Shown here piece after piece: positions 8,696-17,102 of a DNA stretch of 64,000 bases. The translations under genes were made by a program, and so were the position numbers. Position 1 is the stretch's first letter. Each line of letters opens with the position of its first letter. Source of the stretch: Fibrisoma montanum. GTDB lineage: Bacteria > Bacteroidota > Bacteroidia > Cytophagales > Spirosomataceae. The stretch is from positions 248,001 through 312,000 of the forward strand of contig NZ_QXED01000004.1 of assembly GCF_003583365.1 (NCBI RefSeq), read 5' to 3'. The notes below the pieces were generated by a model that had not been told where the DNA came from, did no database searches, and saw only the letters and a program-made list of their open reading frames with translations.

Positions 8696-9694
8696 TTGTC
8701 CCTACGCTTTGTCATTCTGTTTTTGCTGCTTGGTTGGTTGCTTCCGGCGGGCGCTCAGCCGCTGCACCGCTATAGTTTCCACCGAGGGCTCATGGGAACG
8801 CAATTTAACGTAACGGTTTATGCGCCTGATAGCCTGACCGCCAGTCGGGCTAACGGAGCCGTTTCGGCCCGGATGGATTCGCTGAATCAGATCATGAGCG
8901 ATTACCTCGACGGCAGTGAAATCAACCGACTGTCGGCTTCCAGTGGTTCGGGCCAGTGGGTACGGGTCTCGCCCGAGCTTTTCGACGTACTCCAGAAATC
9001 AGTAACCATCGCCCGACTGTCGAATGGCCGTTTTGATCCAACCATTGGGCCGTTGTCGCTCCTATGGCGCCGGGCTGTTCGCCGGAAGGCGTTTCCGTCG
9101 GGTAAAGAGCGTCGAAGAGCCCGGCGATCCGTTGGGTACCGGTTCATTGAGCTGGATTCAGTAACGCGTTCCGTTCGGTTGCGCCGGGCCGGTATGCGGC
9201 TCGACATGGGCGGGATCGGGCAGGGATTGGCCATTGACGAAGCATTAGCCGTGTTACAGGGCTTCGGTATCCGTTCGGCTTTGATTGATCTGGGGGGCGA
9301 TGTTCTGGCGGGCGATGCGCCACCCGACCGACCGGACGGCTGGCGTGTGGCAGTCAGTTCAGGAAAAGCCGGCGATACGGATACGCTGACGGTGTATCTG
9401 AAAAATGCGGCTATTACCACCTCAGGCGATACGTACCGGTATCTGGAATACAACGGTCGGCGGTATTCACACGTCATGAACCCCCGGAGTGGGCTGGGTT
9501 TGCGCCATTTCGTTCGGGCCACCGTGCTGGCACCCGATGGATACCATGCCGACGCCCTGACCAAAGTATTCAGCGTAGCGGGCTGGCGGAAAAGCCGTCG
9601 GTTGATTAGTCGCTTTCCCGGCACAAAACTGTACATCCTCGAAAACAAAAACGGCCGGCTGCGCAGGTGGCAGTCGGCCGAATTCCGGATGTAG
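8696..9694 (+). CDS. apbE: FAD:protein FMN transferase (ApbE)
   Basis: Transfers FMN from FAD to a threonine of target proteins such as Na+-pumping NQR or RNF subunits, acting on the periplasmic side. The 332-residue protein has a signal peptide (FVILFLLLGWLLPAGAQ) and the family landmarks MGTQFNVTVYAP, FDPTIGPLSLLWR, LDMGGIGQGLAID, ALIDLGGDVLAG, TTSGDTYRYLEYNGRRYSH broken over strand and loop, and VMNPRSG. The start is read as TTG at 8696 because no ATG precedes the signal peptide in frame. The TAG stop at 9692-9694 lies in the left arm of a palindrome. Targets are not encoded nearby. Confidence 0.92.
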   Translation: MSLRFVILFLLLGWLLPAGAQPLHRYSFHRGLMGTQFNVTVYAPDSLTASRANGAVSARMDSLNQIMSDYLDGSEINRLSASSGSGQWVRVSPELFDVLQKSVTIARLSNGRFDPTIGPLSLLWRRAVRRKAFPSGKERRRARRSVGYRFIELDSVTRSVRLRRAGMRLDMGGIGQGLAIDEALAVLQGFGIRSALIDLGGDVLAGDAPPDRPDGWRVAVSSGKAGDTDTLTVYLKNAAITTSGDTYRYLEYNGRRYSHVMNPRSGLGLRHFVRATVLAPDGYHADALTKVFSVAGWRKSRRLISRFPGTKLYILENKNGRLRRWQSAEFRM

Positions 9695-9718
9695 AGACAC
9701 AACATATTGTGTCTCTAC
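9691..9718. repeat. Palindrome shared by two convergent stop codons
   Basis: GTAGAGACACAA (9691-9702) and TTGTGTCTCTAC (9707-9718) are perfect inverted arms around CATA. The TAG in each arm is the stop codon of a flanking gene: apbE on the plus strand (9692-9694) and the oxidoreductase on the minus strand (9715-9717). It may act as a bidirectional transcription end, but there is no T-run, and similar GAGACAC-type palindromes recur in other genomes. Confidence 0.85.
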
Positions 9719-11064
9719 ACGGCAATCGTTTTGCCGGGAACGGCAATCGGATAGATACCGTCGGCGTTGGGGATTACCTTAGGCATAGCGTCCCAGGCCA
9801 GTTTTTCGGGGAAGAGGTCGATCTGCGAGTTCAGGGCTTCGTCCCACTTCACCACTTTCCCCGAATACGTTGCCATCCGGCCCATAATGGCCGTCATGGT
9901 GCTTTTAGCTGTCCGCTCGGCATCGGCAAATTTGTATTCGCCTTTGGCAATGGCTTCAAACAGTTCGTCGTGCTCGATCTGGTACGGATTGTCAGTCGGT
10001 TTTGCCGCGTAGGAGAAGATTGGCTGTCCGTTGTAGCCCATCAGCGCGCTGCTTTTCTTTTCCATACCTTCAACCTTGCCTTTGGTACCAAGGAACAGCT
10101 CATCTACGCGGCTAAACGTACCTTCGTAGTGTCTGCATTGGCTATTGATGGTTGTGCCATCGGCATAAACGAAATCGACGATGTGGTGATCGAAAATTTC
10201 GCCGTCGTCCTTACCGTTCCGCACTTGGCGGCCACCGGTGCCCTGGCACGAAATCGGATAGCTCTGCTTTACCCAGTTCGCTACGTCGATGTTATGAACG
10301 TGCTGCTCGTTGATATGGTCGCCACAAAGCCAGTTGAAATAATACCAGTTACGCATCTGGTAATCCATCTCGGACTGATTCGCCTGACGAGGCTTATGCC
10401 AGACGCCACCACTGACCCAGTAAACCTGCCCACCAACAATGTCGCCCAGGGCGCCATCGTGAATGCGCTTGATCATTTCCCGGTAGCTGGGCTGATAGCG
10501 ACGCTGCAGACCGGCTACTACGTTTAGTTTTTTCTTCTTGGCTTCTTCCGCTGCGGCCAGCACTTTCCTCACACCCGGCGCATCGGTAGCAACCGGCTTT
10601 TCCATGAAGACGTGTTTGCCCTGCCGAACCGCTTCCTCAAAGTGGCTCGGCCGGAAACCCGGTGGCGTGGCCAGGATCACTACGTCGGCGAGCGGAATAG
10701 CCTGCTTGTAGGCGTCGAACCCGACAAACTTCCGGTCTTCGGGTACGTCTACTTTAGAGGAGCCATCGGCGGCTTTCAATCCACGGCCAGTCAGCGACTT
10801 ATAAGCCTGATCGAGCCGGTCGCGGAAGGCATCGGCCATCGCCACGATCTTGACGTTCTGTTTTGTACTGAGTGCCTGCTGAGCAGCACCGGTTCCACGT
10901 CCACCGCAACCGATGAGGGCAACTTTGATGGTATCGTCTACCGACCGGTGATAACCACCCGCAATAGATCCAAAAGGCAGGCTGCTTAGTAATGCGCTAC
11001 CCGTCAGCAGGCCGGAGGCCTTCAGGAAATCACGCCGACCGGATTGTTCGAAGTCGTTGTTCAT
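9715..11064 (-). CDS. Gfo/Idh/MocA family oxidoreductase with Tat signal
   Basis: A 449-residue NAD(P)-dependent sugar-type dehydrogenase exported in folded form. The N-terminus carries the twin-arginine motif RRDFLKASGL followed by a hydrophobic stretch. The nucleotide-binding fold begins with VALIGCGGRGTGAAQQ near residues 49-64, and the conserved EKPVATDAPGVR segment supplies the usual catalytic-region lysine. The middle holds NWLCGDHINEQHVHNIDVANW, split across helix and loop, typical of the secreted subgroup. The substrate is probably a sugar or sugar acid but cannot be told from sequence. Its last codon runs into a palindrome that gives its TAG stop. Confidence 0.88.
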   Translation of the reverse strand: MNNDFEQSGRRDFLKASGLLTGSALLSSLPFGSIAGGYHRSVDDTIKVALIGCGGRGTGAAQQALSTKQNVKIVAMADAFRDRLDQAYKSLTGRGLKAADGSSKVDVPEDRKFVGFDAYKQAIPLADVVILATPPGFRPSHFEEAVRQGKHVFMEKPVATDAPGVRKVLAAAEEAKKKKLNVVAGLQRRYQPSYREMIKRIHDGALGDIVGGQVYWVSGGVWHKPRQANQSEMDYQMRNWYYFNWLCGDHINEQHVHNIDVANWVKQSYPISCQGTGGRQVRNGKDDGEIFDHHIVDFVYADGTTINSQCRHYEGTFSRVDELFLGTKGKVEGMEKKSSALMGYNGQPIFSYAAKPTDNPYQIEHDELFEAIAKGEYKFADAERTAKSTMTAIMGRMATYSGKVVKWDEALNSQIDLFPEKLAWDAMPKVIPNADGIYPIAVPGKTIAV

Positions 11065-11431
11065 GGAAAAAGAATATGAGTTGAGAAAAGAGTGCTGACT
11101 AGTAAAAGACAGCTCCTTATCAAATTTACTACCCGTCAGTTTGCTATCGATCTACATACCGGTAACACGAACACACCTGAAACCAGAAATTCAACGGACG
11201 TTCCTCAAGAGTACAATAGATCGAGTAACGTACATTCCTTGTATGAAAAAAGCTACGTATAAGGTAGAGCGTTAAAGTTTTGTTAAACAGATACTTAGCG
11301 ACATATAACTAATTTTTAAATCATATTTTTTATTAATATCAAGAATTTTTTGGACAAAAAGCAGAGTTTTATCTAGTTTTATATTTAAATAAACCGCGAG
11401 TTTACTTAATCCTATTCACTTACAATTACCT
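11065..11431. other. 367-bp divergent intergenic region
   Basis: This AT-rich stretch separates the minus-strand oxidoreductase from the plus-strand TonB-dependent receptor. It holds no plausible gene. The part nearest the receptor, about 11280-11395, is especially rich in A and T and contains the promoter-like element listed separately. Confidence 0.7.
11349..11381 (+). promoter_or_regulatory. Possible promoter of the TonB-dependent receptor
   Basis: TTTG at 11349-11352 could serve as the -33 element and TAGTTTTA at 11374-11381 as a near-match to the -7 box TAnnTTTG, with a 21-base spacer. The -7 box deviates at its last base, so the call is weak. Confidence 0.33.
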
Positions 11432-14400
11432 ATGTGTACAACTATGAGGTATTCTTTACCACTGGTCTGGCTGTTTTGTGTAATGTCAGTTAGTGTGTTT
11501 GCCCAGGTTCGAATTGCTGGAAAGGTCACCGATGAAGTAAAGAAGGAAGAGCTGGCAGGTGTCAGTATCACAGTAAAGGGCAAAGTGATCGGCACGATTA
11601 CCGACTCAAAAGGAAACTTTTCCTTATCGACCAATACGCCAGCTCCATTCACGATCGTCGTTTCGTCGGTCGGGTACCAGACGCAGGAACTCCCAATCAA
11701 TGGTAACCGCACAGACCTGAACATTACAATGAAGGAACAGGTCACGTTTGGCGAGGAGGTCGTTGTGTCGGCCTCGCGGGTTGAGGAGAGTGTTCTGAAG
11801 TCGCCGGTAGCGGTTGAGAAAATGGACATCCGGGCCATTCAGAACACACCAGCCCCGGATTTTTACAGTGGGTTGGCCAATTTCAAAGGAGTCGACATCT
11901 CTACGCAGGGGCTGCTGTTCAAATCAATTAACATGCGGGGCTTTGGTGCCAACGGTAACCCACGCACGGTGCAGCTCATCGATGGTATGGACAACTCCGC
12001 GCCGGGCCTGAACTTTCCCATCGACAACATCGTGGGCGTTCCGGAGCAGGACGTAGAGAGCGTCGAGATTCTGCCGGGAGCGGCATCGGCGCTGTACGGG
12101 CCAAACGCGATTCAGGGCCTGATCCTGCTGAACAGCAAAAGCCCGTTTCTGTATCAGGGCCTCAGCGCTAACGTAAAGACGGGTATCATGCATGCCGACA
12201 ATCGTACCGAGCCAACGACCGGTTTCTACGATGCATCGATCCGGTACGCCAAGGCGTTTAACAACAAGCTGGCTTTCAAAGTAAACCTGTCGTACATAAA
12301 AGCCAAAGACTGGCAGGCAACGAACTATACCAACCTGAACGGTGGGGGAAATGCTGATCCGAATCGGGGTCCGGGCACGGCTATAAACTATGACGGAATG
12401 AACGTATACGGCGATGAGAACCAGGCTAACATCCTTACGGTTGGACAGGCGCTGGTGGCTGCCCGACAACTGCCGTCTGCTGCGCTGGCCCTTTTGCCTA
12501 ACCGGAACGTAAGCCGTACGGGCTATCCGGAGGTAAATCTGGTTGATTACGACACCAAAAGCCTTAAAATAAACGGTGCTGTCCACTACCGGCTGACGGA
12601 AAAAATTGAAGCCATCGGGCAGATCAACTACGGCTTCGGTACGACGGTATATACAGGTAACGGCCGGTATTCGCTGCGGGATTTTAACCTGACGCAGGGT
12701 AAGCTCGAACTGCGGGGCGACAATTTTACGCTGCGGGCCTATACGACCCAGGAGCGATCGGGCAAGTCGTACACGGCGGGTCTGGCCAGCATCTTCCTGA
12801 ACGAAGCCTGGAAACCCAGCTCAGTCTGGTATGGTCAGTACGTGGGCGCATTCGCACAGGCTCGTCAGGCAGGGCAGTCAGAAGATCAGGCGCACCTGAC
12901 GGCCCGGGGCGTTGCTGATCAGGGGCGGCCCGTACCGGGCACCGAAGCTTACAACCGGCTATACGAGGCTGTCCGGACGAACCCGATCTCAAATCCGACA
13001 AACCCGGGCGGGGCGTTTCTGGATAAGTCGAACCTGTACCATGCCGAGGGGGTGTACAACCTGAAAAATGAAATCAAGTTCGCCGATGTCCTGATCGGCG
13101 CTAACTTCCGCATGTATCAACTGCGTTCGGAGGGGACGCTCTTCGCTGATCAGGTGGAGGGACGTACCGGAACGATTACTATTAACGAATACGGCGGGTT
13201 TGCCCAGGTAAGCAAGCAACTGTTCGGCGACCACCTGAAACTGACGGGTTCGCTACGGTACGACAAAAACCAGAACTTCAAGGGCCAGTTTACGCCCCGG
13301 GTGTCGGCCGTGACGACGTTTGGCGATCATAACATCCGACTGTCGTATCAGACGGGTTTCCGGATTCCAACGACGCAGAATCAGTACATTGACTTGCAGA
13401 CGCCCAACGCCCGGCTGATTGGCGGCTTGCCGGAGTTCTTCGACCGCTATCAACTGTCGAACTCCTACTCCCGCCCCGACGTAGCGGCTTTTGGGGCTGC
13501 GGTGCTACAGTCGGCGGCTGATCCGGCTCTGCAAAAACAGGCTGAAGATTTAATTACTTTGCAAGCTCGCCCTCAGGTGGTGGCTGCTGTACAGGCAGGC
13601 GTAACGGCCGGGCAAATTCCAAACAATCAAACGGCTATTGATGCGGCTATTCAACAGGGAATCAATGCAGCTATTCAGGCTAATAAACCGGCAGTGGTAC
13701 AAGGGCTGGCGGTAAACGCGAATCTGGCAAATTTAAAACCCTACCAGCGCAAGGAGTTTAAGCCGGAGCGGGTCGCTAACTACGAAATTGGGTACCGGGG
13801 CATCATCAACAAGCGGTTGTTTATCGATGCGTATTACTACTACAGCGTATACACCAACTTCATCGGTTCGGTTATTCTGATCCAACCGACGGCTTCGGCT
13901 GCGCCGGGATTGCTGCCGCTGGCATCGGGCGTACTGAGTGGCAATACGCGTCGGGTATTCTCGGCACCGGCCAACAGCAGTGAACGCATTACGGCTTCAG
14001 GCTGGGCGGTGGGCTTGAACTACAGTCTGCCCAAAGGATTTGTCGTTTCCGGTAACATTGCGAATAACAAACTGAACAATTTCACGCCTTCGCCTGAGCT
14101 GCAAACCTCCGGGTTTAATACGCCGGAATACCGCTGGAACCTGTCCTTCAGCAAGCGGCCGACCGCTACGTCGAAAGCGGGTTTTGCCCTGACGTTCCGT
14201 CATCAGGATCAATTCACATGGGAAGGCTTTGGCCAGCCGTCGGAAGCGGGGGTGCCCTTGTACGCAAACACGATTGTACCAGCGATCAACAACTTCGATG
14301 CGCAGGTTAACTACAAGCTGTCGAACCTGAAATCAATCGTCAAGATTGGGGGCACCAACCTGTTTGGCAAACCCTATTTCCAGGCGTTCGGTAACCCATA

Positions 14401-14452
14401 CATCGGATCAACGTACTACATCAGTCTGACCTTCGACGAGTTACTCAATTGA
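11432..14452 (+). CDS. TonB-dependent receptor with carboxypeptidase-like N-terminal domain
   Basis: A 1006-residue outer-membrane active transporter. A signal peptide ending SVFAQ is followed by a carboxypeptidase-regulatory-like beta sandwich (IAGKVTDEVKKEELAGVSI onward), a plug domain from about residue 108 (EEVVVSASRVEESVLKSPV) and a C-terminal barrel ending in an aromatic-rich strand (STYYISLTFDELLN). ATG at 11432 was kept; ATG at 11444 gives an equally good signal peptide. Residues about 684-768 form an alanine- and glutamine-rich, probably helical, insertion in the barrel. No SusD partner follows, unlike the receptor at 20550, so this may be a siderophore, vitamin or peptide receptor; the ligand is unknown. 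Confidence 0.92.
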   Translation: MCTTMRYSLPLVWLFCVMSVSVFAQVRIAGKVTDEVKKEELAGVSITVKGKVIGTITDSKGNFSLSTNTPAPFTIVVSSVGYQTQELPINGNRTDLNITMKEQVTFGEEVVVSASRVEESVLKSPVAVEKMDIRAIQNTPAPDFYSGLANFKGVDISTQGLLFKSINMRGFGANGNPRTVQLIDGMDNSAPGLNFPIDNIVGVPEQDVESVEILPGAASALYGPNAIQGLILLNSKSPFLYQGLSANVKTGIMHADNRTEPTTGFYDASIRYAKAFNNKLAFKVNLSYIKAKDWQATNYTNLNGGGNADPNRGPGTAINYDGMNVYGDENQANILTVGQALVAARQLPSAALALLPNRNVSRTGYPEVNLVDYDTKSLKINGAVHYRLTEKIEAIGQINYGFGTTVYTGNGRYSLRDFNLTQGKLELRGDNFTLRAYTTQERSGKSYTAGLASIFLNEAWKPSSVWYGQYVGAFAQARQAGQSEDQAHLTARGVADQGRPVPGTEAYNRLYEAVRTNPISNPTNPGGAFLDKSNLYHAEGVYNLKNEIKFADVLIGANFRMYQLRSEGTLFADQVEGRTGTITINEYGGFAQVSKQLFGDHLKLTGSLRYDKNQNFKGQFTPRVSAVTTFGDHNIRLSYQTGFRIPTTQNQYIDLQTPNARLIGGLPEFFDRYQLSNSYSRPDVAAFGAAVLQSAADPALQKQAEDLITLQARPQVVAAVQAGVTAGQIPNNQTAIDAAIQQGINAAIQANKPAVVQGLAVNANLANLKPYQRKEFKPERVANYEIGYRGIINKRLFIDAYYYYSVYTNFIGSVILIQPTASAAPGLLPLASGVLSGNTRRVFSAPANSSERITASGWAVGLNYSLPKGFVVSGNIANNKLNNFTPSPELQTSGFNTPEYRWNLSFSKRPTATSKAGFALTFRHQDQFTWEGFGQPSEAGVPLYANTIVPAINNFDAQVNYKLSNLKSIVKIGGTNLFGKPYFQAFGNPYIGSTYYISLTFDELLN

Positions 14453-14487
14453 AACAATTGAGTCGGCTTTACCAGATCATGAACATA

Positions 14488-14530
14488 AACAGAACGGCCG
14501 GCCTACGTTACGTAGGCCGGCCGTTCTGTT
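14488..14530. terminator. Perfect 21-base inverted repeat between convergent genes
   Basis: Arms at 14488-14508 and 14510-14530 pair perfectly about a single central base and contain GGCCGGCCTACGT and its complement. The element sits 35 bases after the receptor stop and 20 bases after the stop of the minus-strand gene. It most likely ends transcription from both sides, although T-runs are lacking. Confidence 0.7.
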
Positions 14531-14550
14531 CACAGACAGAAACGATTGAC

Positions 14551-15180
14551 TTATTGATTGCTGTTCCCTGAGCTACCCGACCCTGATTTTTGAGTTGGGT
14601 AGGTGCTGCCGCCACCTTGTTTCCCTTTGGCGTTGCCAGAGGGCGTACCGGGTTTGCCCGGCCCTGTCGGTTGCGGATTGCCGGTTGATACGTTCTTATC
14701 GCTTGTCTGAGCTTCTTTCCGAACTCCGCTGGTCGATGTTGGCCGCTTCGAACCACCCGTCGTGCCCGACGTTGACTTCTGATCGACATTGGTGCCGTAA
14801 TCAGGTGTTCCGGTGCTGGTCAGGCCGCCGTCGGTGGCTGTCCCGTTTTTCGTGCTTTTTGCCCGATTGGCACTGCCTTGCGATTTTACGTTCGTACCCT
14901 TAGCTCCGCCGTTCGACGGTACGCTGGCCGATCCTTCCGATGTGCTGCCCTGCGTGTTCGTCGGTGAGGTAGGCGACAGGTTGCTGTTACCGTTGCGTGT
15001 AGCCCCGGACGACATCTTACCAGTGCCCCGGCGCTGCATACCCTCAACGGAACTGGTATTGGCGTCACCTCCTTTTGAAGTCATTCCATTAGAACTTCGT
15101 TTCTGTCCCTGTGTCTGAGCCATTACCCCGGTACCAACACCAATGGTCAGACATATTCCTAAAACAATTGCCTTTTTCAT
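14551..15180 (-). CDS. Low-complexity Ser/Thr/Gly/Asn-rich secreted protein
   Basis: A 209-residue protein read from ATG at 15180 (MKKAIVLGICLTIGVGTG, a clear signal peptide ending VMAQ). An in-frame ATG at 15201 would add seven residues. The mature part is almost entirely Gly, Ser, Thr, Asn, Lys and Gln, with repeated short phrases of the SGNAKGKQGG and TSGTTGGSKRPTSTSG kind, and few hydrophobic residues, so it is probably disordered. The predicted charge is positive. No family is recognised. It stands alone between a bidirectional terminator and a divergent permease gene. Confidence 0.7.
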   Translation of the reverse strand: MKKAIVLGICLTIGVGTGVMAQTQGQKRSSNGMTSKGGDANTSSVEGMQRRGTGKMSSGATRNGNSNLSPTSPTNTQGSTSEGSASVPSNGGAKGTNVKSQGSANRAKSTKNGTATDGGLTSTGTPDYGTNVDQKSTSGTTGGSKRPTSTSGVRKEAQTSDKNVSTGNPQPTGPGKPGTPSGNAKGKQGGGSTYPTQKSGSGSSGNSNQ

Positions 15181-15436
15181 AACGTAAGTAATTCTATTCA
15201 TTTATTGATTACTGGATTAATAACCTTTGTCTATAGGGTTTGTTTGAAAAATTGAACTGTTACTTGCGTACCTTTTCAGGGTGTTTTCTGGTCACACGGT
15301 TTCTTTAATTCGGATGGAGCCGACGCCGGCAACGCAATTAATTGGCAAAATGTAGTTTCAACGAACTTTTAGCGGGTTTCTATCCTTTGTTAACCAACCC
15401 GAAAAGTTACGTAACTGGTATTGACATTCTACGCTA

Positions 15437-16834
15437 TTGACCAACTCTACGTCTTCCAGCCAGCCTACTGATCCGTCCGTTACCTCATCCGAGGTCACCT
15501 TGCCGCGCCGGTTAAGCCTGTTGCAGGGCACAGCGCTCAATATGATCGACATGGTCGGGATTGGGCCGTTTGTGGTTTTGTCGCTGGTTATCAAAACTAT
15601 TGGCGGGCCCCAGTTTCTGTGGGCCTGGGTACTCGGAGCGGTTGTGTCGCTGATTGATGCCTTCGTCTGGGCCGAACTGGGGGCTGCTTTTCCGCAGGCC
15701 GGGGGTAGTTATAACTTCCTGAAAATCGCCTACGGCGAACGGAAATGGGGGCGGCTCATGTCGTTTCTGTACGTCTGGCAGACCATGATTCAGGCGCCAC
15801 TGGTACTGGCCTCGGGGGCCATCGGATTTTCGCAGTATGCTTCGTACCTGATGCCACTCGACGACTGGCAGCGTAAACTCGTCTCGGGTGGAGTCGTGCT
15901 GGTGATTATTGCGCTGCTGTATCGTAAGATCGACTCCATCGGCCGCATTGGGCTGGTCATGTGGGGGGCGGTGCTGCTTACTCTCGGCTGGATCATCGTC
16001 GGTGGCCTGACCAACGCCCGAATTCCCGTAGGGGAGGTGATTACCTCGATGGGGTCGGTTGGGGGTGGGTTGATGGCTGCGGGCCTCGGGCAGGCGTCGG
16101 TCAAAACGATCTACTGTTATCTGGGATACTATAACATCTGCCACCTCGGAAGCGAAATCCGGCAGCCGGCGCGGAACATTCCGGCCAGTATGTTTATCTC
16201 CATTGTTGGCATTGCGGTGCTGTATCTGCTGATGAACATCAGTGTGGTAAGCGTGGTACCCTGGCAGCAGGCGCAGCATAGTGAGTTCATTGTCAGTACG
16301 TTTGTTGAGACGCTGTATGGACCGGGAGCGGCCCGGATGGCCACCGTTCTGGTGCTGGTAGTAGCCTTCTCCTCGCTGTTTGCCGTCCTGCTGGGCTATT
16401 CGCGGGTACCGTATGCCGCTGCTGCCGATGGGCGTTTCTTCCGCATCTTTGCCCGGCTGCACCCAACCCGCCAATTCCCCTACGTATCGTTGCTGTTTCT
16501 GGGCGGGCTGGGCTTTGCATTTAGCCTGCTGTTCCGACTGGGGGATGTCATTACGGCCATTCTGGCGATGCGTATCCTGGTTCAGTTCATTGGGCAGGCC
16601 GTTGGCCTGCTTCGGCTGCATCAACGACGCCGGGCGGGTGGGGTGGCGGTTTCGTTCCCATTCCGGATGCCACTGTATCCGCTGCCGGTTTTGCTGGCCA
16701 TCGGCGTATGGGCGTTTATTTTCATCTCTACGGGCCTGGAGTTCATGCTGTCCGGCCTGGTTGTAAGTGTTCTGGGCATCGTCGCTTTTCTGGTATCGGC
16801 CGCGGTGCAAAAACGATGGCCTTTTGAGCGCTGA
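15437..16834 (+). CDS. APC family amino acid/polyamine permease
   Basis: A 465-residue inner-membrane transporter with about twelve hydrophobic segments. The first helix region LNMIDMVGIGPFVVLS matches the unwound substrate-binding helix of the APC superfamily, and WAELGAAFPQAGGSYNFLK corresponds to the conserved second helix and loop. GAVLLTLGWIIVGG and the YSRVPYAAAADGRFF loop are also typical. The start is read as TTG at 15437 because no in-frame ATG lies near; a later ATG would cut the first helix. The substrate is likely an amino acid, but the subfamily is not certain. No regulatory partner is adjacent. Confidence 0.87.
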   Translation: MTNSTSSSQPTDPSVTSSEVTLPRRLSLLQGTALNMIDMVGIGPFVVLSLVIKTIGGPQFLWAWVLGAVVSLIDAFVWAELGAAFPQAGGSYNFLKIAYGERKWGRLMSFLYVWQTMIQAPLVLASGAIGFSQYASYLMPLDDWQRKLVSGGVVLVIIALLYRKIDSIGRIGLVMWGAVLLTLGWIIVGGLTNARIPVGEVITSMGSVGGGLMAAGLGQASVKTIYCYLGYYNICHLGSEIRQPARNIPASMFISIVGIAVLYLLMNISVVSVVPWQQAQHSEFIVSTFVETLYGPGAARMATVLVLVVAFSSLFAVLLGYSRVPYAAAADGRFFRIFARLHPTRQFPYVSLLFLGGLGFAFSLLFRLGDVITAILAMRILVQFIGQAVGLLRLHQRRRAGGVAVSFPFRMPLYPLPVLLAIGVWAFIFISTGLEFMLSGLVVSVLGIVAFLVSAAVQKRWPFER

Positions 16835-16924
16835 ACGCTTTTGCTTTACTTATACCCAAGCTATTCCGGACAACAATACGGTAAACCTGAGCATCATCAG
16901 ATGTTTCGACTGGGCATGATAAGT

Positions 16925-17046
16925 CACCAGCCGACTAAGAAGTCTGACACGGCTTGCCTGAACTCAAACGCAGTCGGGTGGTGGAGCGAGCCAATACCAC
17001 TCAAGCTCACGAACTTCAGTAATCGCTCGATCGGGTTATGCTGTGG
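16925..17046 (-). pseudogene. IS630-type transposase C-terminal remnant
   Basis: Read on the minus strand, this 40-codon open stretch ends in TGA at 16925-16927 and encodes HNPIERLLKFVS and HPTAFEFRQAVSDFL. The NPIER motif contains the last acidic residue of the IS630/Tc1 catalytic triad, and the following FxxFRxAVxxFL pattern is the usual C-terminal helix. Upstream codons toward 17102 do not continue a recognisable transposase, and the catalytic core is absent. The remnant lies directly after the stop codon of the FAD/FeS oxidoreductase gene. Confidence 0.62.
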
Positions 17047-17102
17047 CCGTTTTTTATCATCCCGGCGTCCCGATCCTGGTAATTACCTGCGGCCGACCTC
17101 GG

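Noticed and set aside
15512-16810. 432-residue open frame opposite the APC permease
   Set aside because: Composition is rich in His, Gln, Asn and Arg with no hydrophobic core, as expected for the complement of a membrane-protein gene.
16911-16923. 13-base match (TGGGCATGATAAG) to the region at 25370-25385
   Set aside because: A match of this length is expected by chance in 64 kb on two strands; no wider shared structure was found.
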